Positions 1 to 8,513 are shown, counted from the stretch's first letter. The stretch: 64,000 nucleotides of DNA from Sphingomonas mucosissima (GCF_002197665.1 NZ_NBBJ01000001.1:1240001-1304000); one strand, 5' to 3'. Made by a program: numbers and translations. Notes: generated from the letters alone by a model not told the origin.

Positions 1-2
1 TC

Positions 3-338
3 ACCCAGCCGGTCGATCACCCTTATGCCAACGAGGGTAAGCGCCCGCTGCCGTGGCACGGCCGCAGCTTCGCCCTCGCGCCGCAGGGCTTCGCGGACGG
101 CATGGATGATGACGCCGGCGCGATGACGGCATGGTACGTCTGGGGCAGCCTCGGCCTCTACCCGATCGTTCCCGGCAGACCGGAGTGGTCGGTCAGCGCG
201 CCGTTGGTAAAGCGAGCGGCGCTGCGCCTAAAGAACGGGCGAAATCTGATAATTACGCAAACCCCAGATAACCCGATCGGTACGCCCCTAATCACAGTGG
301 ACAGCGTCAATCAGAATAAACAATCGCTTACATTCTGA
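3..338 (+). CDS. GH92 family glycosidase (alpha-mannosidase-like), C-terminal fragment
   Basis: The gene enters from the left edge, so only about 111 C-terminal residues are visible. The segment DDDAGAMTAWYVWGSLGLYP matches the conserved GH92 block around 'GNDDxGxMSAWYVFxALGxYP', in which acidic residues contribute to the calcium-dependent active site. GH92 enzymes are usually exported exo-acting alpha-mannosidases of about 700-800 residues. The frame ends with a short beta-rich tail after the catalytic block, as is normal for the family, so the stop at 336-338 is probably natural. The sequence behind it is decayed. The family call rests on one motif and the start lies outside the window. Confidence 0.75.
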   Translation, partial: TQPVDHPYANEGKRPLPWHGRSFALAPQGFADGMDDDAGAMTAWYVWGSLGLYPIVPGRPEWSVSAPLVKRAALRLKNGRNLIITQTPDNPIGTPLITVDSVNQNKQSLTF

Positions 339-344
339 CCCGCC

Positions 345-575
345 GGCGACAAGCTTGGAGTCTGGCTGGTCGCTTACCGACCTGTGGCGGCAGGCGCAGC
401 TCTGGCGAGTACCCGCATCGAGCTATGGACAAACCTTGGTCTCGCCGACGCGCACAGCACCTACGAGCGTGCCAGCTTCAAGCCGATGGAGAATCACGAA
501 GCAATTCTATGGAGCCGAGCTCATAAGCCAATATGGTCATTGGTCCTGGAGCCAGACTGGCGACAGACACGGCTG
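345..575 (+). pseudogene. Decayed C-terminus of a GNAT (MarR-GNAT-type) acetyltransferase
   Basis: Directly behind the glycosidase stop, frame 3 reads IELWTNLGLADAHSTYERAS followed by FKPMENHEA. This is the conserved C-terminal part of GNAT acetyltransferases of the MarR-GNAT fusion type (typically 'LWTNxxLxxARxxYERAGFxL'). At about 500 the reading must move to frame 1 to continue FYGAELISQY, and at about 530 it returns to frame 3 to read IWSLVLE. No start codon or N-terminal domain is present. I read this as a truncated gene with at least two frameshifts. The homology call is from memory of the family pattern. Confidence 0.6.
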
Positions 576-600
576 ATCAAATTCACGTGCTGGCGGCTTA

Positions 601-717
601 TCAGCTCAAATCCTCAGCAAGGTGCCTTAGCATAGCATCGCCTACCTGTTCAGGAGCCTCGCACTCCCGAGAATGAATGACGTTATCGGCGCGCACGTCC
701 TTATCAGCGGCGAGCTA
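601..717 (-). pseudogene. Possible decayed 3' end of an unidentified gene
   Basis: Read leftward, 717-601 translates without interruption as LAADKDVRADNVIHSREC followed by EAPEQVGDAMLRHLAEDLS and a TGA stop. This is protein-like in composition. Immediately upstream is an in-frame TAG (715-717) that could be a mutated Trp codon (context QER-stop-LAADKD), and further upstream all three frames carry stops. I do not recognise the family; the end resembles C-termini of small P-loop kinases only loosely. Nothing else identifiable is present between 718 and 987. An open frame on the opposite strand from 673 looks non-coding and runs antisense into the neighbouring methyltransferase gene. Confidence 0.35.
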
Positions 718-987
718 GCGCTCCTGTCCATCGGACCTGACGGGCGGATGGCAGCGGTCATCGCCACCCTGGATCTGCGCTCAGTTCGGAGAAGTGGACA
801 CGTGATCTGCTTGCTACCTCCCTACGAATGCTCACGCGCCAGACGCTGCCAAGGAGCAGCTGTTGCACGTCTACACGCGTCTGTCTTCGAGGGGCATAAG
901 GATCAGCGTGATCCGGTCATGACCAACCGCGACATCGAGCGTCTCACCCGCGACGACGTCGATCGGTTCTGGAAAGCTGTGCAGCAC

Positions 988-2289
988 CTAAAGCCACCCG
1001 CCGTCAGTGTAGCGATCGGGGTGATTGTCGAACGTCACGCCTTGCCACAGATCGATGTGCATCCATTGAACGATACCGAGCGCGCGCCCGCTCGCCGTGA
1101 CGGGAATGCGCAGCCGGGCGAGCGTCGCGTCGTGCTTGTTCTGCCTTAGGTCGAGGCGTACCAGTTCCAGATCATCGGACAGGCGCTCCCATGCCGTCAT
1201 CGTACCATGGATCGGCAGGCGTTGTGGCGCGAAGGCAGTGAAGGCGGAAAGATCAAAACCCGACACTTCGCCGACGAAAGCGTAGGCGCCGAGGTTCTCG
1301 CTAGCTACAAGGCAGCCCATGGCGCTTGCCATGCGAGGTATCACGATCGCGTTGTGGGCGAGTAGGCGACGATGAGCATCCTCGAACGTGTCGAGAACTT
1401 TCTCCGTCAGCAGGTCGCTCGAGAGGATTTCCGAGACCAAAACATCGGCCGGTGCGTCGAGCTCCGCGCCAATCACAAGCTCGGTTGAAGGCTTCGCGTA
1501 GACGGTGATGCGATCCGCATAGCCGTTTTGAGAGACGATCTGCTGTGCCATATCGGCAATCATCGGCTCCATCTCGCACGCTACAACTTTCTGTGCGCCT
1601 GCGCGTGCCGCCATCAGCGACAATAGGCCGCTGCCTGCGCCGATATCGATCACGCGCGCCTCCGGGCCTACGACGCCGATCGCGGCCTTGATCGCGGCTT
1701 CGAACGCATCATTGCGTCGCACATCGTTCATCATCGGGATGTGCCAGAAAGGCACCGATCCAGAGCCGAGCCGGCGAACCTGGTGCCGTAAATGAAGATT
1801 GTCGGGCTGCAGCGTAAGCGCGAGGCGGAAATGCCGAATGGCTTCAAGGTTTCGCCCTGCATCTGCTAGAACCACGGCCAGATTACCAATCGTGATCGGA
1901 TTGTCAGGGTCCGCCGCGCAGGCGCGCTCAAGCATTGTGATCGCCTCGACGGTACGGCCGAGCCAGTGCAGCGTGAGCCCCGTTTCATGTAGCGCAACGG
2001 CGTGGTCAGGCTCGAGCGTGAGGAGCTGGTCCCAAGCGGCCAAAGCATCTTTAGGACGCGAGAGCCTACCTAGCAGGCCCGCAAGCAAAGGGAGCACTTC
2101 TGCGACGCGATACTTCTGCGCCAGCACCTCACGATAACGCGATTCAGCGCCTTCGAAGTTCCCCTCTTCGTGCAGAGCCATCGCTTCGGCGAGCGCCGCG
2201 CGCGCGCTCAACGGGCTGTCAGGGAGTTCCAGGTCGGTCACGTTCATGGTCCTTGGTAACGGTACTAGGGCGTCCTGCTCGACTGGCAC
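988..2289 (-). CDS. TPR-fused protein arginine methyltransferase-like protein
   Basis: The protein has 433 residues. Residues about 29-165 form tetratricopeptide repeats (for example AVALHETGLTLHWLGRTVEA). A class I SAM-dependent methyltransferase follows: VIDIGAGSGL (about 213-222) is motif I, and CEMEPM (about 238-243) gives the acidic loop that binds the ribose. SEILSSDLLTE (about 286-296) reproduces the PRMT double-E loop, with two glutamates nine residues apart as in SEWMGYCLLYE of type I PRMTs. The TPR-then-methyltransferase order resembles eukaryotic PRMT9. It probably methylates protein arginine, but the substrate is unknown. An alternative start is the Met at 2247. It stands alone, flanked by gene-poor sequence. 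Confidence 0.7.
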   Translation of the reverse strand: MPVEQDALVPLPRTMNVTDLELPDSPLSARAALAEAMALHEEGNFEGAESRYREVLAQKYRVAEVLPLLAGLLGRLSRPKDALAAWDQLLTLEPDHAVALHETGLTLHWLGRTVEAITMLERACAADPDNPITIGNLAVVLADAGRNLEAIRHFRLALTLQPDNLHLRHQVRRLGSGSVPFWHIPMMNDVRRNDAFEAAIKAAIGVVGPEARVIDIGAGSGLLSLMAARAGAQKVVACEMEPMIADMAQQIVSQNGYADRITVYAKPSTELVIGAELDAPADVLVSEILSSDLLTEKVLDTFEDAHRRLLAHNAIVIPRMASAMGCLVASENLGAYAFVGEVSGFDLSAFTAFAPQRLPIHGTMTAWERLSDDLELVRLDLRQNKHDATLARLRIPVTASGRALGIVQWMHIDLWQGVTFDNHPDRYTDGGWL

Positions 2290-2938
2290 ATCGTACGCTA
2301 GTCAGAACTTCCGTCTTCCTTGTCCGCTGCCCCCAAGAACATCAAACCTAGTCCGCTGTTCGCTGCCGTGACGTGGCGATCGCTGCACCCCGCCACTTCC
2401 AAACAAATCAAAGCCATATTCCAGTACGCGCGCTGTATCGCTGACCAGGCAGAGGCCCGGCCGGCTTCAAGACGGTGGCGACCCACAATCTGCCATTCCG
2501 GACGGAGTTGCTGCTTCTTGGGACCGGACGGTCGCTCATTTTGATATACGCTCGGCAATTGACCTGACGTTCTCTGACGGGCGGCTGAGGCTTGGCGGCG
2601 GTCGCCAGGATGGAGAAGGTGCGACGAAGTCAGAGTTTGATGCCGGCTGCCGACAGCCCTGTCGGTGCGACCGTCGACTTCGCGCTTCGTCGCTTCCCAA
2701 GTTGGGCCGGTTAGCCACCAGGCATTGCTGGCACGCGACTAGGTTAGGAGCTTCGTCTTGCTGGATCCTGGTGTGCCTTTTTGAGGAGCGCCGGTAACGT
2801 CAAATTCGGCCCGCCCCAGCCGGTCGTCGGGATTGTCGGTGCGCTGGAGACGTGGTTGAACACCACGCCGCATTGGACGGGAGTTGGTTGCGAACACTTT
2901 GCACCTCACCGTGATGCGCCGAGCCCCAGTCCGTCGAC
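2290..2938. other. Gene-free stretch of about 650 bp
   Basis: I see no convincing coding sequence on either strand. The open frames present are shorter than 90 codons and have no recognisable motif or ribosome-binding site. No inverted repeats or transposase fragments stand out. Together with the decayed genes at 345-720 it makes the left end of the window a gene-poor, degrading area around the methyltransferase gene. Confidence 0.5.
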
Positions 2939-3829
2939 CTACCAATGCACCGGAAGCCAGCTAAACGCGTCCATCGCCGACAGCCCGGTCCAGCGCTTGC
3001 ACAGCCGGTCGATCATGCGCATCGCGGCGTACGCCACGGCACCGCCGAGCAGGAAACCGATGGCGAAGACCCAGCCGTTCGGGTCCTCAATCGGCTGCCC
3101 GGCGAGCCGCAGGACAAGCGCAACGGTGCCGAACAACGCGAATATGCCGGCGACGGTTTCGAGCAGGAAGAAGAGCAGCATCGCGCAGCCTGCGCCGACG
3201 CTCGCGGGCTCGGCGCTCGCACGGCGCAAAGGCGTTGCCGCTCGGCGCTGGCTAGGGGTGAGCCGGCGCCGTGCCAGCCAGCGACGGACGATCAGGAACA
3301 TTCCAATCAGCAGCACCGAGACGGCGAAGAAGGCGCGGTAGGCGGTGGTGCCGATCGTTCCGGTGAACAGCCACAGCAGCGCGATCGCCATGACGCCCGC
3401 GATGGTGCCGTAGCCGGCGCCGCCGCCCGGCGCCGTGCGCGGCGGGGCGGCCGGCCGCCGCGCGGCCATCGCTCGGGACGCTGCACGTCGGTGCCACTCA
3501 TGCGAGATCAGCAACAGGATTGCGGCGGCCGAGGCGAAGGTCGCGAAGACAACGGCACCTACTACGTCGTCGGCACCGGACGTGACCCGCACTGCTGCGA
3601 GCCACGCGGCTACGACGCACAGCGCCAGCGCAGCCAGGTGAAGGAGCAGATCGCGTGCGCCGGCGCGGACAAAGGCGTCGCGCTCCAGCAGCGTGACGGG
3701 GATCCCCGGCCCCCATCCGTCCTGACGGTAGAGGTAGCCGTCACCGGCCGGCTCGAACTGTGCCGCGACGCCCGCCAACTTGTCGAATGGGCCGGCACGC
3801 GAGGCAGACGACAGCGGGTCTCGGGACAT
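2939..3829 (-). CDS. Multi-pass membrane protein of unknown function
   Basis: The protein has 296 residues. Hydrophobic segments lie at about 60-82 (LLLHLAALALCVVAAWLAAV), 88-108, 140-160, 163-182, 212-238 and 250-272, so it is an inner-membrane protein with about five or six helices and an N-terminal soluble part of about 55 residues. I do not recognise a family. It sits 15 bp downstream of the TetR-family gene and in the same direction, so the two are probably co-transcribed and it may be the regulator's target. Local GC is very high and several antisense frames are open; this frame is preferred because it is the one with membrane-protein composition. Confidence 0.6.
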   Translation of the reverse strand: MSRDPLSSASRAGPFDKLAGVAAQFEPAGDGYLYRQDGWGPGIPVTLLERDAFVRAGARDLLLHLAALALCVVAAWLAAVRVTSGADDVVGAVVFATFASAAAILLLISHEWHRRAASRAMAARRPAAPPRTAPGGGAGYGTIAGVMAIALLWLFTGTIGTTAYRAFFAVSVLLIGMFLIVRRWLARRRLTPSQRRAATPLRRASAEPASVGAGCAMLLFFLLETVAGIFALFGTVALVLRLAGQPIEDPNGWVFAIGFLLGGAVAYAAMRMIDRLCKRWTGLSAMDAFSWLPVHW

Positions 3830-3844
3830 GGCGTTTTTCCTTGT

Positions 3845-4441
3845 TCAGGGCGCCTTCGCCTGCGCGGCGAGGCTTTCGCGGACGCGCGCCAGCGCTGCCG
3901 CTTCGACATCGTGCTGGCCCATTGCCGCCCAGGATCCGGTGATCGCAAAGCTGCAATGGCCATGAACCGTGGCGACCAGCGAGCGGGTAAAGGTGCCGAG
4001 TGCTTCGTCTACCGGCCGCCCGAGCGCAGTCGCCACTTCGGCGGCGACGATGCGCAGCAGCCGACCGCGCACCTCGTGTTCGGCTTCTGTGATCGTTTCG
4101 GAGGCCGGTCGATGGTCGTAGATCGCCGCCCAGCGCCTGGGGTTCTCGCGCGCGAAGCGGAAATAGGCCTCGACCAATGCCGCAATGCGATCGTCCCCCG
4201 CCGTAGCCAGGCTGCGCTCCAGCGCCTCCGCCCAATCGCCGAACGCTTGGGTGTTGATGGCGGTGACGAGCCGGTCGACGCTGCCGAACACGTTGTGGAT
4301 CGTGCCGATCGAGTAGCCGATCCGCTTCGCCACCTCGCGGGCGGAGAAATTTGCGAAGCCTACTTCAGCCATCAGCCCTTCTCCCGCCTTGAGGATGAGG
4401 TCGCGCAATTCGTCCCGGCTGTGGTCCGATCGTCTGCCCAT
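3845..4441 (-). CDS. TetR/AcrR family transcriptional regulator
   Basis: The protein has 198 residues. The N-terminal helix-turn-helix is clear: FSAREVAKRIGYSIGTIHNV (about 32-51) contains the usual 'TxxxIAxxxGxSxGTIYxxF' pattern. The C-terminal part, with ENPRRWAAIYDHR, resembles the WHG-type TetR C-terminal domain, whose ligands are poorly known. It lies downstream of two small secreted-protein genes read the same way and upstream of a membrane protein. A perfect TetR-style palindrome is found about 1.1 kb upstream, between the secreted-protein gene and the divergent FAD oxidoreductase gene. That makes this regulator the natural candidate to bind it (inference). Confidence 0.88.
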   Translation of the reverse strand: MGRRSDHSRDELRDLILKAGEGLMAEVGFANFSAREVAKRIGYSIGTIHNVFGSVDRLVTAINTQAFGDWAEALERSLATAGDDRIAALVEAYFRFARENPRRWAAIYDHRPASETITEAEHEVRGRLLRIVAAEVATALGRPVDEALGTFTRSLVATVHGHCSFAITGSWAAMGQHDVEAAALARVRESLAAQAKAP

Positions 4442-4505
4442 GGTTTCCGTACGTTGGTGAAGTGGATCGACGCCCGGGCCGATCCCGGGCGTCGCGGATG
4501 CGGGG

Positions 4506-4964
4506 TCAGCCGCGGCGGAAGAGACGGCCCGAACGCGGGCTGTTGTCGCTCGACGGATCGAGCGCTTGGAGCTGGGTCATGATCCCGCCCTCGGTGCGAA
4601 TCATCGTGAACAGCGGGGTCCCCGAGGGATAGCGGCCCGCATCGCCGGGGCGGAACTTGTACAGCTTGACGATCACCTTCTCGCCCTCGGGCGTGGCGGT
4701 GCATTTCAGCTGCTCGGAGCGCTGATATCCCTCGATGTTGACGGTGCATCCCGTGCCTCGGCTGTCGGGCGCCAGCGTCAGCGTGTACGTGACGAATATC
4801 GCGACGCTCTCCGCCTTGGTCGCCCCGCCGACGCGGCCGAGCGATTCTTCCCAGACATAGCGGCCGTACCAAGTGGACAAGGGCGCTGCACTCGCGCCGA
4901 CCGGGATAGTCGCGGCAGCAGCGGCAAGACCGAGGGCGAGGACATTCTTGAACGAGGTCAACAT
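4506..4964 (-). CDS. Small secreted protein, DUF5991-like
   Basis: The protein has 152 residues. A Sec signal peptide is evident (MLTSFKNVLALGLAAAAATI, then PVGASA-A with an AxA cleavage site at about residues 24-26). The mature part begins PLSTWYGRYVWEESLGRVGG, which I associate with the DUF5991 family of small secreted proteins; no function is known to me. A single Cys pair (GTGCTVN and LKCTATP) could form a disulfide. The start is supported by AGGAGA upstream (in 4968-4980). The gene is followed, after 64 bp, by the TetR gene in the same direction. Confidence 0.7.
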   Translation of the reverse strand: MLTSFKNVLALGLAAAAATIPVGASAAPLSTWYGRYVWEESLGRVGGATKAESVAIFVTYTLTLAPDSRGTGCTVNIEGYQRSEQLKCTATPEGEKVIVKLYKFRPGDAGRYPSGTPLFTMIRTEGGIMTQLQALDPSSDNSPRSGRLFRRG

Positions 4965-5013
4965 GGCTTCTCTCCTTTATCGTGAGCTTGAACGTTTCGA
5001 AGGCGTTTCGGCC

Positions 5014-5409
5014 TCAGCGCCCAACGTGAAGCGGTAGGCGCCCGGTCAGCGGCGTGATTGCGTAATCGGTGCCGCCGCGCGGCGAGGGCCACATCGCGAC
5101 CTGGAAGCGCTGGCGCGCGCCGCAGGCATTAAGGCTCCATTGTTCGAAATGACCGCCGCGGGCGACCGCGTTCACGCTGGGGCGAACCGGCGTGTAGCTG
5201 CGCGGCAGCACCGCCATGTGGACCGAGAAAGTGAACGAGCAGCCGCCCGTCGCTTTCGAATAGCGGCCGATGTGGCGCAACACGTCCGCGGCGAGCTGTG
5301 GGCTGGCCAGCGTGCGGCCCGTCGGCGTCAGGGTGTAAGCGGCAACCGGCTGGCTCGCCATCGTGGCCATCGCGATCATCGCGCCGGCGATCAGATGCTT
5401 GGTCTTCAT
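5014..5409 (-). CDS. Small secreted hypothetical protein
   Basis: The protein has 131 residues from the ATG at 5409, chosen because AAGGAG lies at the right distance upstream; longer in-frame starts lack one. A signal peptide is present (MKTKHLIAGAMIAMATMASQ, then PVAA). The mature protein has two cysteines (GGCSFTF and LNACGAR). I do not recognise a family. Together with the neighbouring signal-peptide protein and TetR gene it forms a leftward group. Its promoter region holds a palindromic operator shared with the divergent FAD oxidoreductase. Confidence 0.65.
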   Translation of the reverse strand: MKTKHLIAGAMIAMATMASQPVAAYTLTPTGRTLASPQLAADVLRHIGRYSKATGGCSFTFSVHMAVLPRSYTPVRPSVNAVARGGHFEQWSLNACGARQRFQVAMWPSPRGGTDYAITPLTGRLPLHVGR

Positions 5410-5484
5410 GGTCGTTCTCCTTGTCGCGAGCCGCATTTGGATTGTGGCTCCTGCGGCGTTTCCCTGCCGCGAATCGCAATTAAG

Positions 5485-5519
5485 CACTGTTCAGTTTAAC
5501 CAGAAATGAACAGTGTTCA
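5485..5519. promoter_or_regulatory. Palindromic operator, TetR type
   Basis: TGAACAGTGTTCA at 5507-5519 is a perfect 13-bp palindrome around a central G. A further half-site, CACTGTTCA at 5485-5493, is a perfect inverted match to TGAACAGTG (5507-5515). TGTTCAGTTT occurs twice as a direct repeat. The element lies between the divergent starts at 5409 and 5580, where a repressor could control both. Its size and symmetry suit a TetR dimer, and a TetR gene lies at 3845-4441. The assignment to that regulator is inference. Confidence 0.6.
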
Positions 5520-5579
5520 GTTTCTTTGCATTGATCCGTCATGATCCTGGTCTAGGCTGTTGGCATGGGAGAAAGACTA

Positions 5580-7214
5580 ATGTCGTCGCGACGACGCCTG
5601 CTGTTTGCCGGCGGGTCAATGGTCGCACTGGGCGCAGCCGGCACCGCAGCCTATGTCGCCCCGCTCGCAGCCGAGCCGGAAGGAGCCAAGGACTGCGGCA
5701 TCGCCGTTCCGCTTTCGCCCGCACTACCCGCTGAGGCGCAGCGCCGCTCTCTGGCCGAACCGGCCTGGTCGCAACGCGGCGGCACCGTGAACGACGCCAG
5801 CTGCCTCAGCCGCACGCCCGTGGCCGGCGTCATTCGGCCCACCAGCGACACCGAGGTGGCCGATGCACTCGCCTATGCGCGCGCTAGGGGACTGCCAGTC
5901 TCAGCCGCGGGGGTAAAGCACTCGATGGGCGGGCAGGCGTTCGCGCGTGGCGGGGTGATGCTCGACATGCGCGGGATGTCGGCGATCCGGCTTGATCGGG
6001 CGGTACGCACCGTCACGGTCGGCGCCGGCGCGACCTGGCACGACATCCAATCGGCGATCCATCCCGATTTCGCCGTCAAGGCGATGCAGTCGACCGACAT
6101 CTTCTCGGTGGGCGGATCGATATCGGTGAACGCGCACGGCATGGATCACCAGGCCGGCGCGGTGATGGGATCGCTTCGTTCGCTCCGCATCATGCTGGCC
6201 GACGGGCAGATCGTCACCGCGTCTCGCGAGGAGAACTCCGATCTCTTCCGGCATGTCGTGGGCGGATACGGGCTGTTCGGGATCATCCTGTCAGCGACGC
6301 TCGATGTGGTGCCCAACGACGTCTATCGGTCCGAGCGCGCGATGATCGACTATCGCCAGTTCCCCGAGACCTTCGCTCGGATTGCGGCCGATCCTGCGAT
6401 CGGCCTGTCCTACGTCCACCTATCGACCGCGCCGAAGACACTGCTGCAGGAGGCGTTGGTCTACACCTATCGCAAGCTGCCCGAGGACCAGGGACTCGCC
6501 CGTGCCCCGCTCGGCGATGTCACCGCCACCAAGCTCCGCCGCCTGACCGTCAACCTCGCCAAGAAGAACGACACGTTCAAGGCGCTGAAATGGTGGAGCG
6601 AGAAGGAGCTGGAGCATCGCTTCGAACGCTGTACCGTGACACGCGCGCAGGCGATGGGCGATGGCGAGGCATGCCTCGTCGCGCGCAACGACCCAATGCA
6701 CGACAGCGTCGCGTACCTGTTCAACGACCTGCCGGGCGAGACCGACATCCTGCACGAATATTTCGTGCCGCGCGAAAAGATCGTGCCGTTCATCGACGGC
6801 ATGCGCGCGCTGTTCCGCGAGCAGAAGGCGAACCTCGTGAACGCTTCGATCCGGGCGGTCGGGATGGAGGACAATGCGCTCAGCTATGCGCCGCAGCCGG
6901 CGTTCTCGGTCGTGCTGTACCTAAACCAGCCGACCACCGACGCCGGCGATGCCGATATGGCCAAGCTGACGAGCGCGCTGATCGACCTGTGCTCGGAGCA
7001 CGGCGGGCGCTTCTTCCTGCCCTATCAGCTCCATTATACGCCGGCGCAGCTGGTGCGCGCCTACCCCGAGATCGGCGGCTTCTTCGCAGCGAAGCGCACG
7101 TGGGATCCGGAGGGGCGCTTCAGCAACAGCTGGTACGCTCGCTACGCCCCCGCCTTCGCGAAGCAGCCGGCGGCGATGCGGCCCTCTATCACCAGCGGCG
7201 CGCCGGCGGCATAG
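5580..7214 (+). CDS. FAD-binding (PCMH-type) oxidoreductase, Tat-exported
   Basis: The protein has about 544 residues from the ATG at 5580, chosen because GGGAGA lies 8 nt upstream; an ATG 15 bp earlier is also possible. The N-terminus SSRRRLLFAGGSMVALGAAG is a twin-arginine-type signal. The FAD domain follows: GVIRPTSDTEVADALAYARA (about 86-105), then VGAGATWHDI and the phosphate-binding SVGGSISVNAHGMD (about 181-194). The C-terminal part is a cap domain ending near a berberine-bridge-type region (DPEGRFSN). This is the vanillyl-alcohol-oxidase/FAD-linked oxidase superfamily. The substrate cannot be deduced. It is transcribed away from the TetR-type palindrome at 5485-5519. Confidence 0.82.
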   Translation: MSSRRRLLFAGGSMVALGAAGTAAYVAPLAAEPEGAKDCGIAVPLSPALPAEAQRRSLAEPAWSQRGGTVNDASCLSRTPVAGVIRPTSDTEVADALAYARARGLPVSAAGVKHSMGGQAFARGGVMLDMRGMSAIRLDRAVRTVTVGAGATWHDIQSAIHPDFAVKAMQSTDIFSVGGSISVNAHGMDHQAGAVMGSLRSLRIMLADGQIVTASREENSDLFRHVVGGYGLFGIILSATLDVVPNDVYRSERAMIDYRQFPETFARIAADPAIGLSYVHLSTAPKTLLQEALVYTYRKLPEDQGLARAPLGDVTATKLRRLTVNLAKKNDTFKALKWWSEKELEHRFERCTVTRAQAMGDGEACLVARNDPMHDSVAYLFNDLPGETDILHEYFVPREKIVPFIDGMRALFREQKANLVNASIRAVGMEDNALSYAPQPAFSVVLYLNQPTTDAGDADMAKLTSALIDLCSEHGGRFFLPYQLHYTPAQLVRAYPEIGGFFAAKRTWDPEGRFSNSWYARYAPAFAKQPAAMRPSITSGAPAA

Positions 7215-7462
7215 AGCCGGCGCGGGAAGTCGCGGGCGGCGGATCGCGCCAGCACCGCGCCGCGCCGCACCTCAACGATCTGCCCGCCCGCAGCGACGAT
7301 CGCGCGCGCAGCGGCCTGGCCGCCGCCGACCACCGCTACCTGCCGCCCCGCCGGCCCGACGAATGGCATGGCCAGCATGACGAGCGCCCAGATGCCGAGC
7401 ACCAGCACGGCCAGCGCCAAGCCGCGCGCCGCGCTGAACGCCCGATGCGCGTCAATAATCAT
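7142..7462 (-). CDS. Small hypothetical protein with one membrane segment
   Basis: The protein has 106 residues. Its ATG overlaps the stop of the gene upstream (7452-8513) by 11 bp, which points to translational coupling and is the main reason to accept it. A hydrophobic helix at about 15-36 (LALAVLVLGIWALVMLAMPF) is followed by a soluble part with VAVVGGGQAAARAIVAAGGQ. Its 3' end overlaps the convergent FAD oxidoreductase gene by 73 bp. No family is recognised. It is the last member of a three-gene coupled group. Confidence 0.55.
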   Translation of the reverse strand: MIIDAHRAFSAARGLALAVLVLGIWALVMLAMPFVGPAGRQVAVVGGGQAAARAIVAAGGQIVEVRRGAVLARSAARDFPRRLYAAGAPLVIEGRIAAGCFAKAGA

Positions 7463-8513
7463 AGACGTGCTCGATCTCGGCTCCGCTGCCCCGCGCCGCG
7501 GCGGCCCAGCGGGTTAGGTTGGCCACCGGCATCGTAATGCCGAACCGCCAAAAGCCGGGTCTGTCGCCGAGCGGCATGGCCAGCATCGGCGCCGGTGGGC
7601 GGAGCCGCTCGGGCGCTCGCATCGTCGCGAAGATCGTGCGGTTGCCGGCGATCTCCTCCACCGTGACGCCCGCCCTCGCCAGCTTGCCGACGAGGTCGGT
7701 GAACTGCGCGTAGCGCGGCGCCTCGACCACAGTCAGCCCGCCGGGCAGCGATCGCACAGGATCAAGGCGCGGATCGATCCGGCGTAGCCAAGCGGGTGGC
7801 GCGCGCACGACCATCTGCAAGCGACGCGCATCGGGCGCCATGGATGCGCCGGTCGCCGCGCCGAGCGCGCCGGCATAAAGCGCCTTCGCGCCATATTCCG
7901 CCGACAGCGCGATCCGCCGCTCCGGACGACGAACCAGGGACCAATCTCCCTGCGTCTGCCAGAGTCCCGCTAACGCAGCGCCAAAGTCGAAGCGGTACCA
8001 AGGGATCTCGTGCATGAACGCGGCATAGCGTTGCTGCACGGCGGCGGCGTAGCGGTCCTCCGGGGTGCGCCACCCGCCAATCCATTCCGTGACGCGCCCA
8101 GCCGTATTCTCCCACGCGGCCTTGATCGCCATCTCGGCGGTGAAGCTGATGCCAATCGTGTAGATCATCAGCTTCGCCTCGCCGGTGCCTGGCCAGCCCG
8201 CGGCGATGCGGTTGATCGCGCAATAGCTGCGCCAAAAGCCTGCAACGTCGGCGCCATGGTCATAGCCGCTCGGCCGCCCGCCCGCGGCGAGGTAGCGGCC
8301 GAGGCTCTCGGCCGAATAGACGATGTGCCATTCGGGATAGGTCAGCCAGGTCCGCGCCTCGGCCCGGCGCTGCGACGGCGCGACGAGGCTCGCCTGCGGT
8401 AGCGACGAAGGACCATCCGCGCGACAGCCCAGCTCGATCGCGGCCACCGGAGCACCGATCGCAACCGCCAGCAGCACGCCGGCGCCGAGCAGCAGGCGCC
8501 AGTGCCGCTTCAT
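7452..8513 (-). CDS. Hypothetical secreted or anchored protein
   Basis: The protein has 353 residues with an N-terminal hydrophobic segment (HWRLLLGAGVLLAVAIGAPV, about 4-23) acting as signal or anchor. Features seen include WLTYPEWHIVYSAESLGRYL (about 56-75) and VAGFWRSYCAINRIAAGWPG (about 90-109), a Trp/Tyr-rich, family-like conserved core. I recall similar 'TYPEW..VY' proteins only as hypotheticals. The gene starts inside the stop of the upstream membrane-protein gene (ATGA, 4-bp overlap) and its own stop overlaps the next gene, so the three are one transcription and translation unit. Confidence 0.6.
   Translation of the reverse strand: MKRHWRLLLGAGVLLAVAIGAPVAAIELGCRADGPSSLPQASLVAPSQRRAEARTWLTYPEWHIVYSAESLGRYLAAGGRPSGYDHGADVAGFWRSYCAINRIAAGWPGTGEAKLMIYTIGISFTAEMAIKAAWENTAGRVTEWIGGWRTPEDRYAAAVQQRYAAFMHEIPWYRFDFGAALAGLWQTQGDWSLVRRPERRIALSAEYGAKALYAGALGAATGASMAPDARRLQMVVRAPPAWLRRIDPRLDPVRSLPGGLTVVEAPRYAQFTDLVGKLARAGVTVEEIAGNRTIFATMRAPERLRPPAPMLAMPLGDRPGFWRFGITMPVANLTRWAAAARGSGAEIEHVYDY

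Noticed and set aside
2945..4582. Open frame of about 545 codons on the plus strand
   Set aside because: Antisense to the membrane protein and TetR genes; low-complexity Arg/Gly/Asp-rich translation.
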